In this document: piece by piece, positions 1 to 12,074 of the stretch
Position numbering within the stretch: the first letter of the stretch is position 1
Layout of the letters: every line of letters starts with the position of its first letter
NCBI RefSeq assembly: GCF_013396335.1
Contig: NZ_JABWSY010000001.1
Coordinates: 571,869 to 635,868 of the forward strand
DNA length: 64,000 nucleotides
Direction of reading: 5' to 3'
Source of the DNA: Bacillus sp. EB106-08-02-XG196
GTDB taxonomy: Bacteria > Bacillota > Bacilli > Bacillales > Cytobacillaceae
Notes under the pieces: model-generated
Told to the model about the DNA's origin: nothing
The model's database searches: none
What the model saw: the letters and a program-made list of their open reading frames with translations, nothing else
Program-made: the position numbers and the translations under genes

Positions 1-312
1 AACAAACCCTGTATACGTTCTCGGAATTTCTTCTTGTAAGATGACCAGAGTTGGATCCGATAAATATTGATTAATATCCTTCGAAACGACATACATTTGC
101 TCAAACGTATTTTCGAGTTGTTTGGCGAGTTGAGACACAGCAAATTGCTCATAATCATTAAATTGTTTATTTACAATTTCAGAAGACTTCCCATAGGATA
201 GGAATCCAAATAATAATAATGGAAACAGGGCAACTATGAGGAAAAACAGCACCATTTTCGTACGAATGCTCAGGAAAGAATAGTTTTTGATTATGACTGA
301 AAGTTTTTTCAA
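1..312 (-). CDS. YesM-type sensor histidine kinase, N-terminal part (cut by window edge)
   Basis: An open frame of 104 codons runs off the left edge. I place the start at a TTG (310-312) because a GAGG-type ribosome site sits about 8 bases upstream and a stop codon lies further upstream in frame. The product begins with a short basic cytoplasmic tail (residues 1-24), then a membrane segment (about 25-44, rich in L, F, V, I), then a polar extracytoplasmic stretch. The pattern SIRTKMVLFFLIVALFPLLL is typical, from recall, of Bacillales YesM-family kinases that sense sugars or binding proteins outside the cell. The sensor, HAMP and kinase domains lie outside the window, so the kinase call is inferred from the N-terminus alone. 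A partner YesN-type regulator would be expected to the left. Confidence 0.6.
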   Translation of the reverse strand, partial: MKKLSVIIKNYSFLSIRTKMVLFFLIVALFPLLLFGFLSYGKSSEIVNKQFNDYEQFAVSQLAKQLENTFEQMYVVSKDINQYLSDPTLVILQEEIPRTYTGFV

Positions 313-370
313 AGTATCCTCACTCGATTCACCTGTTTATCTTTTTCCGCCTTTTTAAAAGAAATGTTGT

Positions 371-401
371 AAAAAAAAAAGAGGAGTGACACTGCACCCT
401 C
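371..401 (-). terminator. Rho-independent terminator of the galactoside operon
   Basis: Read on the minus strand, GAGGGTG pairs with CACTCCTC (one bulged T) around a 6-base loop and is followed by ten T residues (the A run at 371-380). It lies directly behind the stop codon of the LacI gene and closes the operon that starts near 10288. Confidence 0.75.
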
Positions 402-408
402 ATTAAAA

Positions 409-1416
<1,008 letters not shown>

Positions 1417-1447
1417 CTACCTGCCTGTTTTTTTAACCCGCTTCGAT

Positions 1448-2332
1448 TCAATTACGTATTTCCTTTAATTTATTCTTTTTTAAAAATGGTAATTTTGTTT
1501 CTGAAATAATGATCGCACACAGAATAAGGATTGCGCCCAACACCATTTTTATCGTCATTACTTCATCCAAGATTGCAACGGAAAAGACCATTCCCCAAAA
1601 CGATTCTGTTGAAAGAATAATAGCAGCTTTTGTTTCGGTTATCATTTTTTGAGCAACAGTTTGCAATAGATAAGCAATCGTTGTTGAGAAAATACCTAGA
1701 TAGAGGAGTGAGAATAAACCTTCCGTTTCCATCACAACAGATGTTTCCCCTTTGAAAACAACCACAATGCTCCCAATTATAGCAGCGGTTACCATTTGAA
1801 TAAGCGTTAAGGAAACAGGGTCCGAATCTTTAACATATTTTGCCGTATAGAAGATATGGAAGGCAAATCCAAAAGCACAGCCCAGAGTCAGCAAATCTCC
1901 GATATTAATATCAGCGGAGAGTTTAAGCGATAAAATGCCGACCCCGACCATAGCTAAGATGGCGCCAACTAATTCGTACATATCTATTTTTCGTTTATAC
2001 ATGACAAAGGCAATAAAAGGGACGATCACGACATTCACTGCCGTTAAAAAGGCATTTTTCGATGGTGTTGTATATTGAAGGCCGACTGTTTGAAGCGCAA
2101 AGGCCAAATATAAAAAGATCCCCAATACAGCCCCTTTTATGATAGTACTTTTATTAATATCTTTCAGCCTTTTATGGAAAATTATGCTTAGTATGATGGT
2201 CCCGATAATAAATCTTCCCGCCAGAATCTGATAAGGAGTGAAGTGCTCCAAAGAGATGGCACTGGCAACAAATCCACTTCCCCATATAATGGCCGTAATC
2301 GTAAGGGCTATTTCTCCCATATACTTTTGCAT
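1448..2332 (-). CDS. EamA/DMT-family transporter
   Basis: 294 aa, nearly all hydrophobic, with about ten membrane segments arranged as two EamA repeats (roughly residues 5-137 and 148-280). The first repeat has the typical IIWGSGFVAS near residue 17 and the second closes with ESFWGMVFSVAILDE near 244. Such proteins move metabolites or drugs across the membrane; the substrate cannot be read from sequence. The ATG follows the stop codon of the GH63-like gene with no gap (TAAATG), so the two are translationally coupled within the galactoside operon. A role in exporting a sugar or amino acid by-product is only a guess from context. Confidence 0.85.
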   Translation of the reverse strand: MQKYMGEIALTITAIIWGSGFVASAISLEHFTPYQILAGRFIIGTIILSIIFHKRLKDINKSTIIKGAVLGIFLYLAFALQTVGLQYTTPSKNAFLTAVNVVIVPFIAFVMYKRKIDMYELVGAILAMVGVGILSLKLSADINIGDLLTLGCAFGFAFHIFYTAKYVKDSDPVSLTLIQMVTAAIIGSIVVVFKGETSVVMETEGLFSLLYLGIFSTTIAYLLQTVAQKMITETKAAIILSTESFWGMVFSVAILDEVMTIKMVLGAILILCAIIISETKLPFLKKNKLKEIRN

Positions 2333-4009
2333 TTAATCACCCCTTAAATTATCTTCTAACAACTGCAGAAATACACTTGATGTCCATGTGAAGGATGTAT
2401 CTACCAACCCTTTACCCGTTAACGGATCAAAGTTTTCCGCCATTCCTCCTGTGAGTGTGAGGTCAAGAAATTTATCCCTTAGCCGATTTCCAGCTTCTTT
2501 GTATCCATTATTTTTTAAAGCATGGATAAAGAGGAAGGTAACGGGTGCCCAAATAGGACCGAGCCAATAGCCATTTTCTCGATATAACTTACTTGTTACG
2601 CTCTCAGTTGCCAAGCCATACTTTGTTTCATAGTTTGCTTCAAGATCAGACACTAATTGGTCCATGATGACCTTATCTAGACGATAGCCAATAATCACTG
2701 GCAATCTTAGAATTAAACTGGTTCTAATACTGACTTTCTCACCATCTTTACCTACTCGTCCATAAAAGCCTTCATCATCATAAAGTCTCTCAAGCAGCAG
2801 GGTAAACATGGAATCGGCTTTATTCTTAAAATTTGATGCCTCTTCTATTTCACCCAACTTTTTAGCAAAGGATGCGAGAATATCATATGAACGTATTAAA
2901 AAACTAGCAAGATCAGGTGCTTCCACTGGCATTCCCTCATGAAATAACGAAGCATTATCCCAGCCTGAATCATTACCATGTTTATAGTGTGGCAGCCTTC
3001 CCTGATAGGTCCGATAGTGATCAAAATAATTCATTACCTTTTTAGTAGACTCATAAACCGCTCTTAATCGCTGTTCGTCCTTAAAGTAATCATTTTTTTC
3101 CATAAGCTGCTCATAGACGTAAGCAAAAACAGGCGGCTTAACACAATTGTAGGAAATGAATTTGTCATTTACGAAATCTGGATAGGCGCCAGATTCATCT
3201 TGGGTGTCCATGAAAATCTTCAATTGAGCATAGGCAAGTTCTGGATATTGTTCACCTAAATTTAACGCGTTAAAGCAATTATCCCACGACCAAATATTAT
3301 ACATCCACAGCTTTGACATATACATCGCATAATCTTTGAGTAATCCATCCGGATGAACGATGCTTGACCATGTAATATAAGAAGCTCTCTCCAGGGAAGG
3401 CAGATACTTCTCTTGCTGGTATCCCTTTTTCATGGAATCAAACCATTCTTTGTAAAGCCCCTCGACTTTTGCTTTTCCCTGGCTGAAAGGAAGGTATTCC
3501 TTTGTATGATAAACGGTTCGATAGCTTTCGATGACAAAATGTCCATTTTTCAAACGCATATCAATAAAATCATTTCCGATAATATTCCAAGGTGCTTCTA
3601 CTGCCATTTCGCCATTCAGGTTGATGATCATTAGTTTTAATTCCTTTGGATAGATGTGGTATTCATACATTCCATCTTCCAATTCCATTAATGAATCATA
3701 TTTTCCTTTTGTCGCTCGCAGCCTTAGTTCAACATCCTTGACTTCAATATGGAGTTCATCCTCTTCAGGGATGATAATTTCTGCAACACACTTCGGCTGT
3801 CCCTTTATATAAAAGGAAAGGGATACCTCTGAAGCACGCACTTCGTACTCCTGTTCCGCTCCATCTTTAACGATATCGATTTGAAAAAGCTTGGATGGTG
3901 CTTCATCGCCTCCATGCACGTCTCTAATATATACAGAATCCTTTTCTTGTGAGACACAAAAATAGGAGCCAAATCTGGAAAATGGTATTTCTTTAATATC
4001 TAAATTCAT
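2333..4009 (-). CDS. GH63/MGH1-like glycoside hydrolase, intracellular
   Basis: 558 aa from the ATG at 4007-4009, chosen because AAGGAG lies 7 bases upstream; a longer frame upstream lacks a ribosome site. The first 180 residues are beta-rich. The rest is an (alpha/alpha)6-barrel-like domain with WSWDNCFNALNLG, NDSGWDNASLFHEG and, near the C-terminus, AENFDPLTGKG. The SGWDN and E-N-F-DP motifs match the catalytic acid and base regions of GH63/trehalase-like enzymes (mannosylglycerate-hydrolase-like domain). No signal peptide, so it acts in the cytoplasm. It follows lacZ by 88 bases and probably removes an alpha-linked glucose or other unit from the imported oligosaccharide. The substrate is unknown; family call fairly sure. 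Confidence 0.75.
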   Translation of the reverse strand: MNLDIKEIPFSRFGSYFCVSQEKDSVYIRDVHGGDEAPSKLFQIDIVKDGAEQEYEVRASEVSLSFYIKGQPKCVAEIIIPEEDELHIEVKDVELRLRATKGKYDSLMELEDGMYEYHIYPKELKLMIINLNGEMAVEAPWNIIGNDFIDMRLKNGHFVIESYRTVYHTKEYLPFSQGKAKVEGLYKEWFDSMKKGYQQEKYLPSLERASYITWSSIVHPDGLLKDYAMYMSKLWMYNIWSWDNCFNALNLGEQYPELAYAQLKIFMDTQDESGAYPDFVNDKFISYNCVKPPVFAYVYEQLMEKNDYFKDEQRLRAVYESTKKVMNYFDHYRTYQGRLPHYKHGNDSGWDNASLFHEGMPVEAPDLASFLIRSYDILASFAKKLGEIEEASNFKNKADSMFTLLLERLYDDEGFYGRVGKDGEKVSIRTSLILRLPVIIGYRLDKVIMDQLVSDLEANYETKYGLATESVTSKLYRENGYWLGPIWAPVTFLFIHALKNNGYKEAGNRLRDKFLDLTLTGGMAENFDPLTGKGLVDTSFTWTSSVFLQLLEDNLRGD

Positions 4010-4097
4010 CCTATTTCTCCTTGTCATTTGAACTAGCCGCCAGGCGCTGGAACCGAACATATTTCAAATAAGCAGGGTTTCCCCTGCCTTTGAAATT

Positions 4098-7175
<3,078 letters not shown>

Positions 7176-7178
7176 TTA

Positions 7179-8000
7179 TTACTTGATTGAGCCACTTATT
7201 CCTTCAACAATATATTTCTGCGCAAAAGCAAAAACGATGACTGGCGGAATGATCATAACAAGCGTCATCGCCATAATTGGAATAATTTGAAGCTCATGGA
7301 CACCTTGGAATGATGCTAAACCAAGTGCCATCGTATATTTAGATTGATCATTCAAATAAATCAGTGGTCCTAAGTAGTCATTCCAAACCAAAATAATATT
7401 TAAAACAGCAATCAAGGTTAAAGGAGCCTTCATGATTGGCAGGAAAATTTTATAAAAGATTTGAAATTCGTTTGCTCCATCAATTCTCGCTGCATTTTCT
7501 AAATCTTTAGGTATGTTCATTAAAAACTGCCTTAGCAAAAAGATATTATATGCTGAGCCAAAAAAGGCAGGGACAATCAGTGGTTTTAACGTATTGATCC
7601 AGCCGAACATGTTAAATTCCATATAAAGCGGAATCATCGTAACATCCCACGGAATCATCATCGTTGAAAGTAGCAGGATAAAAAGAATGTTTTTAAATTT
7701 AAAGTCATATCTTGCAAAACCATAGGCAACCAAGGAACAGGATATGAGCTGACCGATGGTGGTTAACACGGTAACAATCATCGAATTCTTAAAATACGTT
7801 CCAAATGGCTGGCTGTTCCAGGCATCCATAAAATTACTAAATAGCGGTACATCAGGTACAAATTTGGGTGGAAAGCTAAATACCTCTGTTTCTGATTTAA
7901 GTGCAGTAATGAAAGCCCATATAAACGGAAATAGAAAATAAAGAGAAAAGAGGACAAGAATGCTGTAAACAATGATTTTATGTTTTCGGGTTATCTTCAT
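7179..8000 (-). CDS. Sugar ABC transporter permease, MalG-type (CUT1)
   Basis: 273 aa with six predicted membrane segments and the permease EAA loop LENAARIDGANEFQIFYKIFLPI near residue 165 that contacts the ATPase. It pairs with the MalF-type permease encoded just upstream; the genes overlap by four bases (ATGA), a mark of coupled translation. Together with the lipoprotein binding protein it should import a galactoside. No ATPase gene is present in this operon, so a shared MsmX-like ATPase is expected elsewhere. Family assignment is firm; substrate is inferred from lacZ. Confidence 0.9.
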   Translation of the reverse strand: MKITRKHKIIVYSILVLFSLYFLFPFIWAFITALKSETEVFSFPPKFVPDVPLFSNFMDAWNSQPFGTYFKNSMIVTVLTTIGQLISCSLVAYGFARYDFKFKNILFILLLSTMMIPWDVTMIPLYMEFNMFGWINTLKPLIVPAFFGSAYNIFLLRQFLMNIPKDLENAARIDGANEFQIFYKIFLPIMKAPLTLIAVLNIILVWNDYLGPLIYLNDQSKYTMALGLASFQGVHELQIIPIMAMTLVMIIPPVIVFAFAQKYIVEGISGSIK

Positions 8001-8935
8001 TTACTTTTACCTCTCTTTTTTTCCTTTTTCACTTCAGCCTCATAGAATACCCATGCAGAGGATGACTTAAAGATGATCATCGTCAATATCAGGATGATGA
8101 TAAACATAAACCAAGCATTTGCACTGGCATAACCAAGTTCATGATGTTTAAAGGCATTGTTGTAGACAAATAGTCCATAGAAATAAGTCGATTTTAATGG
8201 TCCGCCGCCTGTTAATAAAAGCACTAACGTTAATTGCTGCAATGCGGCGATAACAGATGTGATGACATTAAATAGGATGGTCGGTGTAATCGTAGGAATC
8301 GTAATACTAACAAACTGCCTGATGGGACCCGCTCCATCAATGGATGCAGCTTCATACATTTCATGCGGAATTCCTTTTATATCTGTGTAAAAAATTAACA
8401 TCATGGTCCCGACGCCCCAAGCACTTGCAATCACAATGGTGATGATTGCCCACTTAGGATCAATCAGCCAGTTCGGTCCTTCAATACCAAGTAATGATAA
8501 TATATAATTTAAAACCCCATACTCAGAGTTAAACATCCAACCCCATATAATCGACACAGCCACACCGGATACAACGGCCGGCAGATAGAAGATGGTTCTA
8601 AATATCTTAATTCCTTTGATTGGCTGCGTGATAAGCAGTGCGAGTACCAAAGCAACAAAGAGGTTTAATGGAACAAATATTAATGCGAACTTCAAGGTGA
8701 TAGCGAGCGAATCATAAAACTGAGGATCAGCCGTAAACATCTTCTTAAAGTTATCAAGTCCAATAAATTTCGCTTCCCCGGCAATTGGCCAATCAAACAA
8801 ACTCATGATTAATGAAAAAACTAAGGGTCCTAAAGTAAAAACAATAAAACCGATGATCCACGGTAAAATAAATAAAAATGGCACTCTTTTACGGACTAAT
8901 GTGAATTTCTTTTGTTTGTTCGTTTTAGTAAACAT
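7997..8935 (-). CDS. Sugar ABC transporter permease, MalF-type (CUT1)
   Basis: 312 aa, six membrane segments, with the EAA loop EMYEAASIDGAGPIRQFVSITIP near 210. The basic N-terminal tail (TKTNKQKKFTLVRKR) is followed by the first membrane helix. ATG start with GAGGGA upstream. It is separated from the binding-protein gene by 111 bases holding a strong hairpin and overlaps the next permease gene by four bases. The first codons read ATGTTTACTAAAACG and so contain an imperfect TTTACTAAAA box, probably by chance. It forms the channel of the galactoside importer with the neighbouring permease. Confidence 0.9.
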   Translation of the reverse strand: MFTKTNKQKKFTLVRKRVPFLFILPWIIGFIVFTLGPLVFSLIMSLFDWPIAGEAKFIGLDNFKKMFTADPQFYDSLAITLKFALIFVPLNLFVALVLALLITQPIKGIKIFRTIFYLPAVVSGVAVSIIWGWMFNSEYGVLNYILSLLGIEGPNWLIDPKWAIITIVIASAWGVGTMMLIFYTDIKGIPHEMYEAASIDGAGPIRQFVSITIPTITPTILFNVITSVIAALQQLTLVLLLTGGGPLKSTYFYGLFVYNNAFKHHELGYASANAWFMFIIILILTMIIFKSSSAWVFYEAEVKKEKKRGKSK

Positions 8936-8993
8936 ATATTTCCCTCTTAATGGTGTGACCTTTTAGAAAACCCATTTAAAAAACGTATAAAAA

Positions 8994-9027
8994 TGAGAAT
9001 ATATCATGAAGCCATGATATATCCTCA
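8994..9027 (-). terminator. Intercistronic hairpin between binding-protein and permease genes
   Basis: ATATATCATG (8999-9008) pairs perfectly with CATGATATAT (9013-9022) around a 4-base loop and is extended by TGAG/CTCA beyond one mismatch. On the minus strand five T residues follow. The position, directly behind the binding-protein stop, suggests a leaky terminator or 3'-end stabiliser that makes the binding protein more abundant than the permeases. The stoichiometry role is inference. Confidence 0.6.
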
Positions 9028-9046
9028 TTCAGATCAATTAACAATC

Positions 9047-10288
9047 TTACTTGGCTACACTATCTAAAGCCTCTTTAGGATTGACACGTGTACTAGGATT
9101 AAAGATTTGTTCAAAGACTAAGCTTAAATCCTCGGATAACTTACTCCAGTCATCTGTTACAAAGGATGTCGGTGTATAGGCTTCACTTTGTTCCAGCATT
9201 TTGTAAAAGACATTTTTAATTGGATCTTCTTGGAGTTTTTCTGATTCTACTACACTCTTAAGAACTGGGAGTTCAAATGAAAGACGTTCTTTATTTGCTT
9301 GTTCACCTGTCCAAAACTCCATAAATTTAAAGGCTGCTTCTTTGTGTTTTGAATCCTTTGACATCGCTATACCAGAAGAACTTACGATACTTGCACTTGG
9401 GTTATCGCCGAATACAGGGATTTCAACAACCCCATAGTTGATTCCAGCCTCTTTAAATGCGGAAAGGTACCAGGCACCGTTAATAAACATCCCAACTCTG
9501 CCTGATTTCATTTCAGTATCACCCCAGCCTTCTGTGGTAATCGCGATACCGTCTTCCAACATATTTTGGAACATGGTAAACGTTTCAATTGATTTTTTGG
9601 AATTCAAGTTTCCAGCTAACTTGCCTTTGCTGTCTACATATGAGGCACCATTGCCCCATAAATACATTTCAAAATCATAAGGGTCAGGCTGGCCTGGGAA
9701 AGCAAATCCAGTGATTTTCTTTTCTTTATCTGTCAGCTTCTTAGCTGCTTCCTGTAGATCATCCCATGTCCATCCAGCTTGAGGATACTCAATTCCGGCT
9801 GCATCAAAAAGATCTTTATTATAGTAAACTACATGTGTCGTATAACCTACCGGAAGACCGTAAATATCTTCTCCAACGGAGTTATAGTTCCATAATGCTT
9901 CATAGAAGTTCCCCTTGTACTCTTCCCCTCTATCTTTTATATAAGAATCAAGCGGTTCAAGAGCATCTTTATATTGAGGATAATTCCACATATACATGAT
10001 ATCCGGAGCATCCTTAGCACCAATTCCTGCAGTAATCTTCGTGTCATAGTCTCCGCCGTAAGCTTCCAAGACTACTTCTATATCGCTATTTTCAGCATTG
10101 AATTGATCAATTAATCCTTGTTGCAGCTTGACATCATCACCTACATCCCACGTCGCAAACCTTAACTTAACTTTGCCATCTTCTGCTTTATCTTCCGTTG
10201 TATTGGATGAGCTGCATGCAGATAAAAGCAATGTTGCTACAATTGTAAAAAGAAAAAATAATTTCCATTTCTTTGGTACGTTCATCAT
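9047..10288 (-). CDS. Extracellular sugar-binding lipoprotein of the galactoside ABC importer
   Basis: 413 aa. A lipoprotein signal peptide ends in LLLSAC, so Cys25 is the lipidated residue of the mature protein. The mature part is a family-1 solute-binding protein with typical ending segments such as SKHKEAAFKFMEFWTG near 325-340. It captures the oligosaccharide outside the membrane and hands it to the two permeases encoded next. Two in-frame ATGs sit at 10288 and 10285; the AGGAGG box at 10294-10300 spaces slightly better for the second. It is the first gene of the operon, close behind the promoter with the TTTTACTAAAA boxes. Substrate inferred as a beta-galactoside from lacZ. Confidence 0.9.
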   Translation of the reverse strand: MMNVPKKWKLFFLFTIVATLLLSACSSSNTTEDKAEDGKVKLRFATWDVGDDVKLQQGLIDQFNAENSDIEVVLEAYGGDYDTKITAGIGAKDAPDIMYMWNYPQYKDALEPLDSYIKDRGEEYKGNFYEALWNYNSVGEDIYGLPVGYTTHVVYYNKDLFDAAGIEYPQAGWTWDDLQEAAKKLTDKEKKITGFAFPGQPDPYDFEMYLWGNGASYVDSKGKLAGNLNSKKSIETFTMFQNMLEDGIAITTEGWGDTEMKSGRVGMFINGAWYLSAFKEAGINYGVVEIPVFGDNPSASIVSSSGIAMSKDSKHKEAAFKFMEFWTGEQANKERLSFELPVLKSVVESEKLQEDPIKNVFYKMLEQSEAYTPTSFVTDDWSKLSEDLSLVFEQIFNPSTRVNPKEALDSVAK

Positions 10289-10316
10289 TTTATCCCTCCT
10301 AGCTGTTTATAGGGTT

Positions 10317-10345
10317 ATTATAATAGTAGTTTTACTAAAAGTAAA
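10317..10345 (-). promoter_or_regulatory. Probable sigma-A promoter of the galactoside operon
   Basis: On the minus strand, TTTACT (10340-10345, -35-like) and TATAAT (10317-10322, perfect -10) are 17 bases apart, and the binding-protein start lies about 29 bases further on. A palindromic operator fills most of the spacer. Confidence 0.6.
10330..10340. promoter_or_regulatory. Operator-like palindrome TTTTACTAAAA, copy 1
   Basis: An 11-bp palindrome lying in the spacer between -35 and -10, where a bound repressor would block RNA polymerase. An identical copy is centred 31 bp away and a third, in the opposite orientation, lies about 215 bp upstream. The likely ligand is the LacI-family repressor encoded at 409-1407. 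Confidence 0.6.
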
Positions 10346-10353
10346 TGTTTTCA
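10340..10353 (-). promoter_or_regulatory. cre-like box for CcpA
   Basis: Minus-strand TGAAAACATTTACT matches the cre consensus TGWAARCGYTWNCW at 13 of 14 positions. The deviation is an A in place of the central G. It overlaps the -35 element, so it would give carbon catabolite repression of the galactoside operon. Confidence 0.45.
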
Positions 10354-10360
10354 TGATGTA

Positions 10361-10371
10361 TTTTACTAAAA
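10361..10371. promoter_or_regulatory. Operator-like palindrome TTTTACTAAAA, copy 2
   Basis: Exact second copy of the 11-bp palindrome, 31 bp (about three helical turns) upstream of copy 1, suited to cooperative binding of a dimeric repressor. Confidence 0.55.
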
Positions 10372-10545
10372 TATATTGATATATTGGTAATTTTTAGACT
10401 TTATCATGATGGTAAAATCGTACTATAGGAGTGTAGTAAAGATTAGCATTGATATGAAAACATTGATAAACAATGGCGCATTAAGGGTTTGACCCTTGCA
10501 ATCTACTGAATTCGGGTATAAATTAAATGGGTTTTATCGAGTTCG

Positions 10546-10556
10546 TTTTAGTAAAA
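10546..10556. promoter_or_regulatory. Operator-like palindrome TTTTAGTAAAA, copy 3
   Basis: Third copy, read as TTTTAGTAAAA on the plus strand, about 215 bp upstream of copy 1 in the 410-bp gap between the galactoside operon and the oxidoreductase gene. It could be an auxiliary operator for DNA looping. Apart from these boxes and the terminator at 10643-10676 I see no gene in this gap. Confidence 0.45.
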
Positions 10557-10642
10557 TCAGATAATAATAGAAGGAGATTTTACCAAAGAACCAGTTTATC
10601 AGGCAATTTAAATTCCTACGGAATCAAACCTACATAAATAGT

Positions 10643-10676
10643 AAAAAGACGATTCGCAGGGACCGAATCGTCTTTA
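10643..10676 (-). terminator. Rho-independent terminator of the oxidoreductase gene (repeat-family hairpin)
   Basis: A perfect 12-bp stem, AAAGACGATTCG (10645-10656) with its complement (10664-10675), loop CAGGGAC, followed on the minus strand by TTTTT. Very similar hairpins recur at 48634-48667 and 58681-58713. Confidence 0.85.
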
Positions 10677-10698
10677 CCGATTTATATCTTGCATTTGT

Positions 10699-11982
10699 TT
10701 ACTTTCCCAATCTAGAACTTCGCTCTAGTAAACTGTTATAATATTCATCAATTTGGATTGATTGTCCCTCGTTTAATCGGGAGTCCTCAGCAGCAAATGC
10801 CATAAGATGACTTCTAACGGATGCAGATGCCGAGGAAACTCCGTCTTCGTTATTTCCAAATTGAATTTCCCTTAGAAATGTTCTTACGATACCGTTATCA
10901 CCGCCCCCATGTCCGCCTACAGGGTGGTCAAATTTAATCACTGTTTCATGCCTTGTCAGGAAATTAAAAATGGATATACGATTGTCCTCCATATTCCCAC
11001 GAATTTCGCCTTTTGTTCCCATAATTTGAACAATCCTTGTCTGCTCTCTTGTAAAGCCGCACATGCTGAATGTGGCAGTTGCCCCGTCCTCAAATTCCAT
11101 ATTAACAACCTGATGGTCAACTACATTATTATCTGAACGGTAGACACATTTTCCGTATGGTGTTTCTTGTAATGCTTGAATGATGCCTTCATTTGTATAA
11201 TCCTCAGTAAATTTCTTCGCCCAGCCCCTACCTTCGCCAAGATAGTACCTTCCTGCATGGAATGGACATTCCAGTTCAACTGGACAGCCCTCTAGACATC
11301 TTTGCGGCGCTCCAGCAGGGGCATTTTCCTCTTTAAAGTGCATGAGTGAACCATAGGAACTAACACGTTTACATTCTTTTCCTATCACAAAGGAGATGAT
11401 ATCCATATCATGGCATGATTTCTGCAGGATCATCGGACTTGACTTCTCTTTGTTATTCCAGTTGCCACGTACAAAACTATGGGACATATGCATTGCTTCT
11501 ACATTTTCATTTAATTGCAGTGAAACAACCTCACCAATTTCCCCTTTTGCTATCACCTTTTTAATCGCGGACCAAAATTCGGTATACCTCAGAACATGAC
11601 AGATTGTCAGCTGCCGATTATACTTTTTCGCTGCCTGTTCCATTGCGATACACTCCATTGGGTCAGGAGACATTGGTTTTTCCAGTAGAACATGGTAACC
11701 GAGTTCTAATGCTCGCATTGTTGGTTTAAAGTGATTTCGGTCGAGTGTACAAATAATCGCAATGTCTGCCATCTTTTGTCCACTACTTAAGATTTCCTCC
11801 CACGACTCGAAACAATTTACTTCGGGTATATCGTGTGTCTGCTGTAATCTCGTTCTTCTTTCTACTCCCGGCTCTGCTACGCCAACAATCTTTAATTCAT
11901 TAGGGTATGTCAAAGCATATGGGGCGTAGGCTCTTGCCCCTCTGTCACCAGCTCCGATTACGATTGCCGTCAACGTTTTCAT
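10699..11982 (-). CDS. Gfo/Idh/MocA-family NAD(P)-dependent oxidoreductase
   Basis: 427 aa. The N-terminus is a Rossmann fold with the dinucleotide motif VIGAGDRGARAYAPYA (residues 8-23) and the conserved LLEKPMSPDP segment near 100. A cysteine-rich insert (RCLEGCPVELECPFH, near 225) occurs in some sugar dehydrogenases of this superfamily and may bind a metal. It probably oxidises or reduces a sugar or sugar acid released from the glycan handled by the neighbouring importer and sulfatase. ATG start with AAAGGAGAG upstream. A 15-bp operator at 12036-12050 lies in front of it, so it is likely controlled by the LacI regulator encoded upstream. The substrate is unknown. Confidence 0.8.
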   Translation of the reverse strand: MKTLTAIVIGAGDRGARAYAPYALTYPNELKIVGVAEPGVERRTRLQQTHDIPEVNCFESWEEILSSGQKMADIAIICTLDRNHFKPTMRALELGYHVLLEKPMSPDPMECIAMEQAAKKYNRQLTICHVLRYTEFWSAIKKVIAKGEIGEVVSLQLNENVEAMHMSHSFVRGNWNNKEKSSPMILQKSCHDMDIISFVIGKECKRVSSYGSLMHFKEENAPAGAPQRCLEGCPVELECPFHAGRYYLGEGRGWAKKFTEDYTNEGIIQALQETPYGKCVYRSDNNVVDHQVVNMEFEDGATATFSMCGFTREQTRIVQIMGTKGEIRGNMEDNRISIFNFLTRHETVIKFDHPVGGHGGGDNGIVRTFLREIQFGNNEDGVSSASASVRSHLMAFAAEDSRLNEGQSIQIDEYYNSLLERSSRLGK

Positions 11983-12035
11983 CTCTTTTTCTCTCCTTTT
12001 ATAATTCCTTGCGTTGTATTTATTTTCCCGAGTTT

Positions 12036-12050
12036 ATCCAAACGTTTTCC
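12036..12050. promoter_or_regulatory. Operator A: ATCCAAACGTTTTCC
   Basis: Lies 54 bases before the oxidoreductase start. The identical 15-mer occurs at 17740-17754 and 20016-20030 and a variant at 17718-17732, each in front of a gene or operon of the same neighbourhood. The AAACGTTT core is the usual LacI-family half-site arrangement. Confidence 0.65.
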
Positions 12051-12074
12051 AACAATGGATGAAAAAAGAACCTT

